Below, piece by piece: positions 38,014-46,815 of a stretch of DNA of 64,000 bases. Under the pieces are notes generated by a model that worked only from the letters and a program-made list of their open reading frames with translations, did no database searches and had not been told where the DNA came from. The stretch's first letter is position 1. Every line of letters begins with the position of its first letter. The DNA comes from CAZNPL01 sp964574815 (GTDB lineage: Bacteria > Planctomycetota > Phycisphaerae > UBA1845): NCBI GenBank assembly GCA_964574815.1, contig CAZNPL010000009.1, positions 62,001-126,000 on the forward strand, in the 5' to 3' direction. Both the position numbers and the translations under genes were made by a program.

Positions 38014-39167
38014 TTCGCAGCCCCCACGATCGCATCGCAAATGTCCTGCGGATTGTGAACGCCCCCGCCGCCGTGCGGGACGCATACCGCAGCCGACTTG
38101 CCGGCGGCGCAACGCTCAACTTCCAGAACGATCTGACCGTAGTTGATCTCCGGCACGACAAACGCCTTGACCTTGCCAGACAACTCGCGGATCCGTTTCT
38201 CCGGAAACGGCCAGACTACAACCAGCCTCATGACGCCGACCTTCACGCCTTTTTTCCTTGCCAGATCGATCCCCGCCCGGGCGACCCGGGCGGTGATGCC
38301 GTATGTCACCACCACCACGTCGGCCCCGTCGATCTGCTCCTCCTCGAAGCGGACGATTTTGTCAGCGTTGTTCTTGATCTTCTCCACCAGGCGGCTCACG
38401 CACTTCTGCTGGCACTCGGCACTCATCACCGGATAGCCGCGCTCGTCGTGCGTCAGGCCCGTGGTGTGGAACCGATACCCGTCCCCGGCCCGGGCAAACT
38501 CCGGAACAAGATTGCCGTTGGTGCCATAGGGCTTGAACTCGGCGACCGTCTGCCCGGTGAGCTTCCGCGGAACAATGTCGATCGCCTCCGGGTCCGGAAT
38601 AATCACCTTCTCCGTCATGTGCCCGACGCATTCGTCCATCATGAACATCACCGGCACGCGGTAGAGCTCCGAGAGGTTGAAGGCGTCAATGCAAAGGTCA
38701 AAGGCCTCCTGCGGAGACTGCGGCGACAAGGCGATCAGCTCGTAATCGCCGTGCGAGCCCCAACGGGCCTGCATCATGTCCGCCTGGCCCACCATGGTCG
38801 GCAGCCCGGTCGAGGGGCCGCCGCGCTGCACGTTCACCACCACGCAGGGCGTCTCCATCATCGCCGCCAGCCCGATGTTCTCCATCATCAGACTGAAGCC
38901 AGGACCGCTCGTAACCGTCATCGCCTTGGTGCCGGTCCAGGAAGCCCCCACCACCGCGGCCATGCTGGCCATCTCGTCCTCCATCTGAATGAAAGTGCCG
39001 CCCATCGTCGGGAACCGGCGCGCTATCCGCTCGACCACCTCGGTGGACGGTGTGATGGGATAGCCGCCGACGAATCGGCAGCCGGCCGCCATCGCACCCT
39101 CCCCGCAGGCGAAGTCGCCGTCGAGATAGTGGGCACCCGTCAGAACGCCCCTGGGATCTGTTTTCAA
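38010..39167 (-). CDS. korA: 2-oxoglutarate:ferredoxin oxidoreductase alpha subunit
   Basis: 385 residues. The start is TTG at 39167: AAAGGAG lies eight bases upstream, and longer openings have no such site. GGYPITPSTEVVERIA near residue 30 is the pyrimidine-binding motif of the alpha subunit; EDEMASMAAVVGASWTGTKAMT and SGPGFSLMMENIGLA follow. The C-terminal domain (VTYGITARVAR...GVMRLVVVWPFP) matches the transketolase C-like domain. No gamma domain is fused, in keeping with a separate korC. Confidence 0.93.
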   Translation of the reverse strand: MKTDPRGVLTGAHYLDGDFACGEGAMAAGCRFVGGYPITPSTEVVERIARRFPTMGGTFIQMEDEMASMAAVVGASWTGTKAMTVTSGPGFSLMMENIGLAAMMETPCVVVNVQRGGPSTGLPTMVGQADMMQARWGSHGDYELIALSPQSPQEAFDLCIDAFNLSELYRVPVMFMMDECVGHMTEKVIIPDPEAIDIVPRKLTGQTVAEFKPYGTNGNLVPEFARAGDGYRFHTTGLTHDERGYPVMSAECQQKCVSRLVEKIKNNADKIVRFEEEQIDGADVVVVTYGITARVARAGIDLARKKGVKVGVMRLVVVWPFPEKRIRELSGKVKAFVVPEINYGQIVLEVERCAAGKSAAVCVPHGGGGVHNPQDICDAIVGAAK

Positions 39168-39219
39168 CGGTCCATCTCCTTTACTGCGCTTTCCACATCC
39201 TCGGATCGCCGCCTCCCGG

Positions 39220-39495
39220 CTACCGCACCGCCACGGCCTCAGGGCTCTCAACACTGAAGATCGCAAAGTCCGGGCAGATCATCTCGCACAACCTGCAGTT
39301 GACGCACTCACCCGACTTCACCGCCTTGGGCGGATGGTAACCTTTGCGATTGAACTCCTCGGACATGACCAGCACGTCCTTGGGGCAATACTCCACACAG
39401 AAACCGCACCCCTTGCAGCGGTCGGCGATGATGCGCACCTCCCCGTGAGGAATCTTGATCTCGTCCGAGTCCAGAGGTTTTCGCCAGTACTTCAT
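39220..39495 (-). CDS. korD: 2-oxoacid oxidoreductase ferredoxin subunit
   Basis: 91 residues with two [4Fe-4S] motifs: CKGCGFCVEYCP near residue 27 and CVNCRLCEMICP near 64. This is the delta subunit that carries electrons out of the KorABC core. ATG at 39495 follows GGGAG. First enzyme gene after the MarR regulator (94 bp). Confidence 0.93.
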   Translation of the reverse strand: MKYWRKPLDSDEIKIPHGEVRIIADRCKGCGFCVEYCPKDVLVMSEEFNRKGYHPPKAVKSGECVNCRLCEMICPDFAIFSVESPEAVAVR

Positions 39496-39589
39496 TCGAG
39501 TGTCTCCCGAACGCCGTCCAACCAGCGTCCGCCATCCAAAGCCGTTCCGCTTGCGTCGGCAGCCGGCCGGCAACGCCCGGCCGGGACAG

Positions 39590-40201
39590 TCAATTATGCT
39601 CCGAGCCGTGCGCGCACTCACACGGGCAGCCGCCCAGCGCCTCGCCCACTGGACACTGCTCCTGACAATAAGCGGCACAGCGCAAACACATCTCAGTATT
39701 CACCTGCTCGTTGCGAATGAGACTCAGTGAAAATCGCTCCAGCATGCCCGCCAGACTCTGCAACTCTTCACCACTGAACTCATCCAGCACCGGGGCAAGG
39801 CGTGCGCTGGTCAGTTTTTCGTATTTCTCCACCAGCTTCCGGCCTTTGGCGCTGGCCGAGAGCAACGTCGCACGACGGTCTCCTTCGCACGGCCCTCGAA
39901 CAATCAGCCCCAGACCCTCGAGCTTATCGATTCCCTTGGTCAACGCCGGCGGCGTCAGGCCCAAAATTTGAGCCAATTCCCCTATCTGATGCGTCCCGTT
40001 GCGCGCAATCAGGCGCAGCAGGTGAACCTGCGAAAGCGCTAACGGCTGCGGAAACACCTCCCGCCAGAGTTTGACCTCGAGAATGTCGCGAACGACTGAT
40101 GCAAAGATATGGCTGTCACGAAGGACGCGGTATGCCGGCTTGCCACGATCGGCTGATTCCGCAGCAGCGGCCGTTTTACGGTGTGCGTTGATCCGCCGCA
40201 T
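39590..40201 (-). CDS. MarR-family regulator with cysteine-rich C-terminal tail
   Basis: 203 residues. A winged-helix MarR domain covers about residues 30-165 (LSQVHLLRLIARNGTHQIGELAQILGLTPPALTKGIDKLEGLGLI is clear in pieces, with the GDRRATLL wing). The C-terminus is unusual: after residue 170 it holds CLRCAAYCQEQCP, then GGCPCEC, seven cysteines within 26 residues. This could bind an iron-sulfur cluster or zinc and sense redox state. ATG at 40201 is preferred over openings further upstream because they lack domain support. It is the first gene of the kor-hdr operon and two palindromes lie just upstream, so autoregulation and control of the operon are likely. Confidence 0.8.
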   Translation of the reverse strand: MRRINAHRKTAAAAESADRGKPAYRVLRDSHIFASVVRDILEVKLWREVFPQPLALSQVHLLRLIARNGTHQIGELAQILGLTPPALTKGIDKLEGLGLIVRGPCEGDRRATLLSASAKGRKLVEKYEKLTSARLAPVLDEFSGEELQSLAGMLERFSLSLIRNEQVNTEMCLRCAAYCQEQCPVGEALGGCPCECAHGSEHN

Positions 40202-40643
40202 CTTCTTCTTAGCCGGTTGTCTATTTAACCGGGTGAAAGATACACCAAAGAACGTTCGAGGGCAACCCCTTTTCGAGATTTTTTTCTCAAATCGTCGTCC
40301 AACGCAAGACCTTTGCGAGACTTTTTCTCGAAATACTTCTAAAGAATCCCAGCCAGAGATTGCCCCGCATCCTTTGACGGCCGCCGCCTTTGACGCGCAA
40401 GCGACTAGCCCGGCACTGATTACGTCGAATTCGTCAACACTGAACGCGCGGGGCGACTTTCGTGCAGATGTATGCCTTGAATGATCGCGGGGAACCAACG
40501 CCACTATGTGGCGATGTGGGTCGGCCCGGCGACTGACTGGGAGGACGGGCCGGGCGAATTCCACCCGGAATGGTGGGATACATATGTGTGGCTTGACGCT
40601 CGCCGGAACGGCGGCATCCCAAACCGCGCCGGCCACCTTCGGC
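40202..40643. other. Intergenic region upstream of the marR-kor-hdr operon
   Basis: 442 bp that must hold the operon promoter on the minus strand. It is AT-richer than its surroundings. Apart from the two inverted repeats listed separately, no element was recognised. A 66-codon plus-strand frame from 40481 is rich in Trp but has no ribosome-binding site and runs into the pseudopilin gene, so I do not call it. Confidence 0.5.
40271..40334. promoter_or_regulatory. Pair of related inverted repeats, probable MarR operators
   Basis: Copy 1 (40271-40291) reads TTTCGAGA, six T, TCTCAAA; copy 2 (40312-40333) reads TTTGCGAGA, five bases, TCTCGAAA. The shared half-site is TTTCGAGA. Their centres lie about 42 bp apart, close to four helical turns, so two dimers could bind on one face of the DNA. 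They lie about 70-130 bp upstream of the marR start. Confidence 0.5.
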
Positions 40644-41198
40644 TTAGTACTGAGCGATCAGCTTGTCCTGCGTGTCAATAGCCGTGCCGGAGTTCGGGCG
40701 GATCGAGCCGGTGTCGCCATCGTAGATCCACGCGACACTGGCGTCCTCGATCTGCCCGATCTCGTACTCACCTTTGCCGCTGTTCGGGCCCTCGCCAGCC
40801 TTGAGGGTGGGGATCTTGCTGATGTACGGCCCGTACACGTAAGGGCCGGTCTTCGTGTCGGAAGTGTTGCCCTCGTAGTCCGTGAAGGTCGTGAGCTGGG
40901 CGGCGAAAACCTCCGTCGAGGCCTCCGACGGATACCGCCCACCATGTTCAGCAGCATAATGCTCGAGCGCTCGGCGGAGCACCGCAAGGTCTGCCTGGAC
41001 CGCCGCGGCCGCGGCCCCCTCGGCCGCCCCGCTGACGCGGGGGGCCGCGATCGCCGCGATGACCCCGATAATGATGGTCACCACGACCAGTTCGGTCAGG
41101 CTGAAGCCCCGGACCACGACGCGGCGAGCAGAGTGCGTTCGTTGCAGACACATTTTGACAATCAGCCTCACACGCGTCCGGCGGAACCGGAACGACAT
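40644..41198 (-). CDS. GspG-like pseudopilin
   Basis: Type II secretion pseudopilin-like protein of 184 residues. RGFSLTELVVVTIIIGVIAAIAAPRV is the prepilin cleavage site and hydrophobic helix; AAAAAVQADLAVLRRALEHYAAEHGGRYPS continues it as in GspG major pseudopilins. ATG at 41198 is chosen because GGAG lies nine bases upstream; an ATG at 41153 is an alternative that gives a shorter leader. It stands alone, with no other secretion genes beside it, as is common in planctomycetes. Confidence 0.75.
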   Translation of the reverse strand: MSFRFRRTRVRLIVKMCLQRTHSARRVVVRGFSLTELVVVTIIIGVIAAIAAPRVSGAAEGAAAAAVQADLAVLRRALEHYAAEHGGRYPSEASTEVFAAQLTTFTDYEGNTSDTKTGPYVYGPYISKIPTLKAGEGPNSGKGEYEIGQIEDASVAWIYDGDTGSIRPNSGTAIDTQDKLIAQY

Positions 41199-41264
41199 CG
41201 ACGTAGACTCCGTAAGCATCATACGATACGAGAAACGTCCAGATACGTCCGCATCGCGATGTTC

Positions 41265-41558
41265 TTACATTGAGAGTAGGTCGGACCGCTCGACCTCACG
41301 GCCGCATTCAGGGCAAATGCCCCAGGCATTTCCGGTCAACTCGTAGCCGCAACCGCTGCACCGCGCCGGATTTAACACGCGCTCGATATCGTCCTGCTTC
41401 ACATCCGTGAGACCGACGCGAAGGCCGGCTTCGCGTAGCGTAATCGTCGCACGTTCGTTGACGAGGACCAGAAGAACCAGGTTAAGGAACGGAGCCAACA
41501 TGAGAATCGAACACAGGATGATGACGACCCCGGGAGCCCCGTTGGGGGGCAAGCACAA
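41265..41558 (-). CDS. small membrane protein with C-terminal zinc ribbon, possible frameshift
   Basis: 97 residues from TTG at 41558. Hydrophobic helix (VVIILCSILMLAPFLNLVLLVLV), then a C-terminal zinc ribbon CSGCGYELTGN...CPEC near residues 67-86, a pattern frequent in planctomycetal membrane proteins. Just upstream, another frame encodes RMAVPLGLLICVPLVLA, a second helix that would fit the missing N-terminal half. A one-base shift around 41530-41545 would join them. So this is either a short protein or a frameshifted one. Confidence 0.45.
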   Translation of the reverse strand: MCLPPNGAPGVVIILCSILMLAPFLNLVLLVLVNERATITLREAGLRVGLTDVKQDDIERVLNPARCSGCGYELTGNAWGICPECGREVERSDLLSM

Positions 41559-41981
41559 GTGGCACGCAGATAAGCAGGCCCAACGGGACGGCCATTCGCA
41601 AGCGGATGGCCGTAGTCACCGCACCGAACGCAAACTCCGAAGACGGGATTCAGACAGAGCCGAAATCCACAAGGCATGTGAGGAGCAAAGTCGGCGCGAT
41701 CCACAATACCCATTCTGTGCCTTCGGGCCAGACTCTGGACGTTGAGCGATCGCTTGGCCATCACGCACCCTCAAAATGACGGCGGCGGAATGAGCCGCCC
41801 ATTCTCGTATTTCGGCCCAATCCCCGCAACCCGACCGAACTCCGCCTGGCAGTCTCGCGTCCGCCCTTCCTCTTGAGCGCTTCTGTGGCAGGCTATACAA
41901 TTGCTTAATAACAACAGAATGCGGCGGTTGCCGCGGGGATAAAGGACACCCGACGGACGTGTCGCGCAGGGGAGCGGCCTG
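41559..41981. other. Intergenic region upstream of the large lamin-tail protein
   Basis: 423 bp. The left part may hold the displaced N-terminal half of the zinc-ribbon gene. The right part should hold the promoter of the gene at 41982, but I cannot point to it. No RNA or repeat seen. Confidence 0.4.
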
Positions 41982-44900
41982 ATGCGTGCAATTCGAAGTG
42001 TCAGATGGGCGCTTGCAGCAGCGCCTGTTTTCTTTCCGTGGCTGTCGGCGGCGGGACAGAGTGTTCTTGTGATCAACGAGCTCGACGCCGACCAGATCGG
42101 GACCGATGCCGCGGAGTTCGTCGAGATATTCAACGCCGGGAACGATCCCGTTGACTTCTCTGTCGAACCCCATGTGCTCGTCTTCTTCAACGGCGGTGAC
42201 AACACCCTGCCAGTGATCGACGGGTCATATCGCGCCGTGCAGTTGAACGGAGTAATCGAGCCTGGCGCCTTCCTTGTCGCGGGCGGTACCCAGGTCCCCC
42301 ACGTCGACATCATCATCGGCAGCGGCACCACCAACCTGATCCAGAATGGCCCCGATGCCGTTGCCCTTTACCGGGGCGCCGCAGATGAATGGAACAAACA
42401 GCGACCGCCTACGACCGTCAATCTCATCGACGCCATCGTCTACCACACGGACGACGACAACGACGTCGCACTCCAGTCATCGCTTGGTGTGTCAACCTGC
42501 TACGACGAATGGAACGAGCAGGGCAGCGTCGGCGTCGTCTTCTCGATCGCCCGCTCGCCGGACGGCGGCAGCATGACAACGGGGGCCACACCGACCCCCG
42601 GCCGTTCAAACGACACAGGGCCGCCGCTCTTCGCCGTCGCCGGCGTAACCCTGCTCCATCGCAACCCGCCCCAGCCCGCGGAAGTCCTCCTGCGCGGAGA
42701 AGGCGGCACCGGCTCGCTCCTGTTTCGAATGCGATCCGCCCCAAATCATGGAACGCTCGCAGACGACTTCACGGCGATCACCGGAACAGGCGCAACCGCT
42801 TTCCCATACTCGCCGAACGGCCGGTTGACATATCACCCGTCGGACGGATTCACCGGAATCGACACGTTCGAATTTGATGCCGTCGACGACCTGGACCGCG
42901 TATCCGCCCCCGCGGTCCAGGAACTCGCCGTTCAGTCCGGCGACGTCGTAATCACTGAGGTCATGCACTCGCCGGGCACATCGGACGCACCTCAAGACCA
43001 ACGCGTCTACGAGTTCGTCGAAGTGTTCAACCACAGCGCGAACAACGTCGCCCTCGTCCGCTTCGACAGCAACGTAGACCCCGTCTTCGACACGACCGAC
43101 AATCTCGTCGAAAATGGGCAACCTGCCGTTATCCCCGCGGGCGCCATGCGCATCATCGCACCGGGAGGCTTGACTGAAGACTCCGACGAGGCATTCGCCT
43201 GCGAATGGGGTCTCGACGAGTCGGAGATCGTCCGCGTTCCGTACGATCGGTTTGAAGCAATGTACGAAGGGTCGCGACTGCTGCTGTTCGGTGAGGGCGG
43301 CGTGCTGCTCGATGCCGTCAGTTTCTACCCTCCCGACTTCTGGTCGCCCCTGCCTGGCGCCTCTCAGAGCGTCAAGGATTCCTATCTCATCTTCTGCTCC
43401 CCGCAGCTCGACTCGGCCGGCAACGACTGCCCCCCGGTCTGGCCATATTCGGGCCTGGAGAATCTCAAGGGGCTGCGTCTCTCCTACAGCGGGATCGGCC
43501 AGGGAAGCCCGGGTTACGTACCGGCCGGTCTGAACGAAGACTACACCCCCCTGGCACCGTGCGAGCCCCCGCCGCTCGGTGCCTGCTGTCTGCCGGACGG
43601 CGCGTGCGCTCATTTGAGTTACACCGACTGCACCAGACGGGACGGTGCATACGCCGACGATTTCGTGCCGTGCGACGAAGCGCCCGCGTGCCCGCAACCG
43701 CCGCGCGGAGCGTGTTGCGCCCCCACGGGCGACTGCCACTCTACTGACGCGCACACGTGCCATTCGACGGGTGGCACCTATGAGGGCGACGCCACGCCCT
43801 GCAGCACCGTATCTTGCGCCCCCGCCATCGATGTTGTCATCAACGAAATCGACTACAACCAGGCTGGGGACGATTTCTCTGAGTACATCGAGCTGTACGG
43901 GCCGGCCGGCAAAGTGATGATCGGATACACGCTGGCCTTGTACAACGGCGACCCGAACTACTTGAGCCCCTACCGCGAGATCGAATTGAACCTGGTCATA
44001 CCGTCCGACGGCCGTTACGTGCTCGGCTCCGCCGAAGTGCCCGAAGTGGACGAAGTCGTCTTCACCACAAACGGCATCCAGAACGGCTCGCCCGACGGCG
44101 TGGCGATGCTCGACCCGTCCGGTTCCGTACTCGACGCCATCGCGTACGGCGGCTCGTTCCGCGTCATCGAGGGTCCGGCCGCGGGCACATTCTTCCATGA
44201 TATCCAAGTGCAGGACGTCGAACCCGCCCTGGCCGACCCCCGAGCGGAAGTCGCCCTGCAACGGATTCCCGACGGTATCGGCCCTTGGTACGTGACGACG
44301 GACGATGGCCTCGGACCGGACGGCACCCCCGGAGACATCAACGCCCTCCCTCTGCCGGCACCGTACGGAGCATGTTGCCTCTCAGACGGCCTCTGTCTCG
44401 CCAACGTGGACGAGCACCGATGCCGAACCGTCGAAGGGGCCTACCGCGGCGACGCCACAAGCTGCGACACGCCCTGCCCGATCACGATCGGCGCCTGCTG
44501 CCTCCCCAACGGCGAGTGTGCCGAGCTCACCCAGGATCGATGCGAAGGCGAGGGTGGTACCTATAATGGCTCCGGCACGTTGTGTCATGATGTGCCTCCA
44601 TGCCTGCAGCCTCCGCCCGGAGCCTGCTGCCTGCTCGGCGGTGGTTGCGTCAACGAGGACGAGTACGACTGCACGCAGGTCTCCGGCGACTACCGCGGAG
44701 ATTGGACTCTCTGCGGCCAACCCGGCGCCGAATGCGGCGACCCGATCGCTTTCCGCATCAACGAGATCTACCGCAACGACGATGGCACCGACGATCTCGA
44801 ATTCATCGAACTGGTAGGCCCCGGAGGCTTGGACCTGAGTCCGTTTGTCGTGATCGAGATCGAGGGCGATTACAGCGACACGGGCCAGCAGGGCCGCATC

Positions 44901-45578
44901 GACAACCTCTGGAACTTGAGTGGACTCTTGATGCCGGGCGACGGCTTCCTCGTGTTGGGAGACGATGCGGTCGCCAACGTCGACTGGAGCCTCGGTATCA
45001 CGAACCAACTCGAAAACGGAACGGCCACTTATCTGCTCATCGAGAACTACGACGCTGAAACATATCCTCAGGGTTTCGACGTGGACGTAGACAATGACGG
45101 TCTCGCGGACGCATCCGCACAATTGGGCGCTATTCTCGACGGCATCGCCTTCGCCGACGACGGAATCGACGCGGACGCCCAACCCGATTCGGTGTATTAT
45201 GATGTGGTGACCCTCTCCCCGTCCGGGTCGGCTGCCATCCCCGGTGCAGCCCGAAAAATCGATGCCCTCGACACCGAGTCACCCGGCGACTTTTGCCAAC
45301 TGGGGCTCCTCGGGGACGGAACCGACGGCTTGGCAGTCCCCACTCCGGGCGCCTCCAACAACTGCTCCACCTGCGCAGTCCTCGGCGACGCCGACGGAAA
45401 CGGCCGCATCGACCTCCTCGATTACGCCGCCCTGCAACGCTGTCACACCGGCCCCGAAGGACCAATCCCCGGCCCAAGCACGCTCCTGCACTGCCGATGC
45501 CTGGACCTCGACAACGACGACGACATCGACCTCATCGACTACGCCATCTTCCTCGTCGTCGGCGGATTCTCCCAGTAA
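41982..45578 (+). CDS. large secreted protein with lamin-tail domains, GACC cysteine repeats and dockerin-like end
   Basis: 1198 residues with a signal peptide (MRAIRSVRWALAAAPVFFPWLSAAGQ). Four lamin-tail-like domains are marked by INE or ITE strands: VLVINELDADQ near residue 28, VVITEVMHSPG near 323, VVINEIDYNQ near 620 and FRINEIYRND near 925. Between the first two lies a cadherin-like segment (RLTYHPSDGFTGIDTFEFD). Between the others lie five copies of a cysteine-rich module GACC-x3-G-x-C...C...GG(T/A)Y. The C-terminus has a dockerin-like pair (GDADGNGRIDLLDYAALQRC and LDNDDDIDLIDYAIF). ATG at 41982 with AGGGGAG upstream. Probably a cell-surface or extracellular protein; binding partner unknown. 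Confidence 0.75.
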   Translation: MRAIRSVRWALAAAPVFFPWLSAAGQSVLVINELDADQIGTDAAEFVEIFNAGNDPVDFSVEPHVLVFFNGGDNTLPVIDGSYRAVQLNGVIEPGAFLVAGGTQVPHVDIIIGSGTTNLIQNGPDAVALYRGAADEWNKQRPPTTVNLIDAIVYHTDDDNDVALQSSLGVSTCYDEWNEQGSVGVVFSIARSPDGGSMTTGATPTPGRSNDTGPPLFAVAGVTLLHRNPPQPAEVLLRGEGGTGSLLFRMRSAPNHGTLADDFTAITGTGATAFPYSPNGRLTYHPSDGFTGIDTFEFDAVDDLDRVSAPAVQELAVQSGDVVITEVMHSPGTSDAPQDQRVYEFVEVFNHSANNVALVRFDSNVDPVFDTTDNLVENGQPAVIPAGAMRIIAPGGLTEDSDEAFACEWGLDESEIVRVPYDRFEAMYEGSRLLLFGEGGVLLDAVSFYPPDFWSPLPGASQSVKDSYLIFCSPQLDSAGNDCPPVWPYSGLENLKGLRLSYSGIGQGSPGYVPAGLNEDYTPLAPCEPPPLGACCLPDGACAHLSYTDCTRRDGAYADDFVPCDEAPACPQPPRGACCAPTGDCHSTDAHTCHSTGGTYEGDATPCSTVSCAPAIDVVINEIDYNQAGDDFSEYIELYGPAGKVMIGYTLALYNGDPNYLSPYREIELNLVIPSDGRYVLGSAEVPEVDEVVFTTNGIQNGSPDGVAMLDPSGSVLDAIAYGGSFRVIEGPAAGTFFHDIQVQDVEPALADPRAEVALQRIPDGIGPWYVTTDDGLGPDGTPGDINALPLPAPYGACCLSDGLCLANVDEHRCRTVEGAYRGDATSCDTPCPITIGACCLPNGECAELTQDRCEGEGGTYNGSGTLCHDVPPCLQPPPGACCLLGGGCVNEDEYDCTQVSGDYRGDWTLCGQPGAECGDPIAFRINEIYRNDDGTDDLEFIELVGPGGLDLSPFVVIEIEGDYSDTGQQGRIDNLWNLSGLLMPGDGFLVLGDDAVANVDWSLGITNQLENGTATYLLIENYDAETYPQGFDVDVDNDGLADASAQLGAILDGIAFADDGIDADAQPDSVYYDVVTLSPSGSAAIPGAARKIDALDTESPGDFCQLGLLGDGTDGLAVPTPGASNNCSTCAVLGDADGNGRIDLLDYAALQRCHTGPEGPIPGPSTLLHCRCLDLDNDDDIDLIDYAIFLVVGGFSQ

Positions 45579-45676
45579 CGAATCACCTCGCAAAGGCGGG
45601 GCTTTGTCCAAGCCGCGCCGGTCAGAAAACCGAATGGCTGGACGCGTTGCGCCGCGTGGGAACGCAGGATTGCCGT

Positions 45677-45943
45677 TCACTCAGCGTCCCGCGCCCGCTC
45701 CAGGTCCTCACGGATGTCAGGCCGGATGTAGATCCCGTCAATCTCGGGCAATTGGGCAATCTCACGAAGAGCACGGTCATATCGCGTGGCCAAATCCGAC
45801 GCCTCGTCCACGAACAGCACCCGCCGCCCCTTCAAAATGCACAGCCCGCCGCCGCTCCCCGCCAGGTCCTCCAGCCTAACATCGATTCCCAGCGACCGCG
45901 CCACTTCGAGCAACGCGTCCAGCCGCGACTCCAGATCCACCAT
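45677..45943 (-). CDS. small conserved-looking cytoplasmic protein, function unknown
   Basis: 88 residues from ATG at 45943. Not recognised. Acidic, alpha/beta character, no cysteine cluster or membrane segment. The middle reads GGGLCILKGRRVLFVDE followed by ASDLATRYDRALREIAQLPEIDGIYIRPDIRE, the kind of strand-turn-strand and helix seen in small planctomycetal proteins. It lies divergent from the histidine kinase with 62 bp between the starts, so the two may share a regulatory region. Confidence 0.55.
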   Translation of the reverse strand: MVDLESRLDALLEVARSLGIDVRLEDLAGSGGGLCILKGRRVLFVDEASDLATRYDRALREIAQLPEIDGIYIRPDIREDLERARDAE

Positions 45944-46005
45944 TGTCCTCGCCTTCAAGTTCCTCCGCCTGACCGGCCGATAAACCAACAGAGTACGCCC
46001 ACAGA

Positions 46006-46815
46006 GTGCCGACGCAAATGCCCAAGCGCCCAAAGACCGATCGCCTGCCCGAACGAAAGTCAGCCCACCTGGGTGAAACCCCTATCAAGCAACTCGAGGA
46101 CGAGCTGCGCCGCGTGAAACGGCAACTCCGCCACACGCAACGCCTGGCCTCCCTGGGAACGACCGCCGCACTCCTTGCCCATGAGACCAACAACCTCCTC
46201 ACCCCCGCACTCGGCTACACCACCGGAGCCATCGAACAAAAGAACCCCAAACTCGCCGATAAGGCCCTCGAAGTCACCGCCAGGCAGATCGAGCTCGTGA
46301 TGGCCATGACTGACCGCGTCCTCGGTATGGCCGCTGACGAGCCGGTCGAATTCTCCATAGTCTCAGTCGCCGAGGTGTTGGAAGGCGCGATTCGATGCCT
46401 TTGCCGCGACCTGAAAAAGGACAACGTCACCCTGACGGTCGACGTGCCCCCCCATGCTACTGTGCGCGGAAATGCACAGCAACTCCAACAGGTCTTCTTC
46501 AACCTGCTCCTGAACGCCCGGGACGCGCTGCGAGGCCGGTCCGGGCGCATCGACGTCACGGCCCGAACGAGCGACAATCAAATCGAAATCCAGTTCAAGG
46601 ACACCGGCTGTGGCATTGCCCCCGAGCATCTCGACCAGGTCTTTGAAGACTTCTTCACCACCAAGAACGGCTCGGCGAACAAACGCACCTCCGGCTCCGG
46701 ACTCGGCCTGTCCGTCTGCCGCGATATCATCAAGGAGCACGGCGGCCGCATCAGCGTCACCAGCCGTCCCGAGCACGGCACCACGTTTACTATCATCCTT
46801 CCACCTTCCCAATAA
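46006..46815 (+). CDS. orphan histidine kinase without a sensor domain
   Basis: 269 residues. A short coiled coil (IKQLEDELRRVKRQLRHTQ) leads into the phosphoacceptor helix LLAHETNNLLTPALGY, with His-60 as the likely phosphorylation site. The ATPase domain is intact: N box NLLLNARDAL near 168, G1 DTGCGIAPEHL near 204, F box EDFFTTK, G2 GSGLGLSV near 233. No transmembrane or PAS domain, so it must be a cytosolic kinase that takes its input from a partner. No response regulator lies beside it. GTG at 46006 or ATG at 46018 could be the start; neither has a good ribosome-binding site. Confidence 0.8.
   Translation: MPTQMPKRPKTDRLPERKSAHLGETPIKQLEDELRRVKRQLRHTQRLASLGTTAALLAHETNNLLTPALGYTTGAIEQKNPKLADKALEVTARQIELVMAMTDRVLGMAADEPVEFSIVSVAEVLEGAIRCLCRDLKKDNVTLTVDVPPHATVRGNAQQLQQVFFNLLLNARDALRGRSGRIDVTARTSDNQIEIQFKDTGCGIAPEHLDQVFEDFFTTKNGSANKRTSGSGLGLSVCRDIIKEHGGRISVTSRPEHGTTFTIILPPSQ

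Noticed and set aside
40481..40681. 66-residue plus-strand peptide rich in Trp upstream of marR
   Set aside because: No ribosome-binding site, overlaps the end of the pseudopilin gene, and no homology is recognisable.
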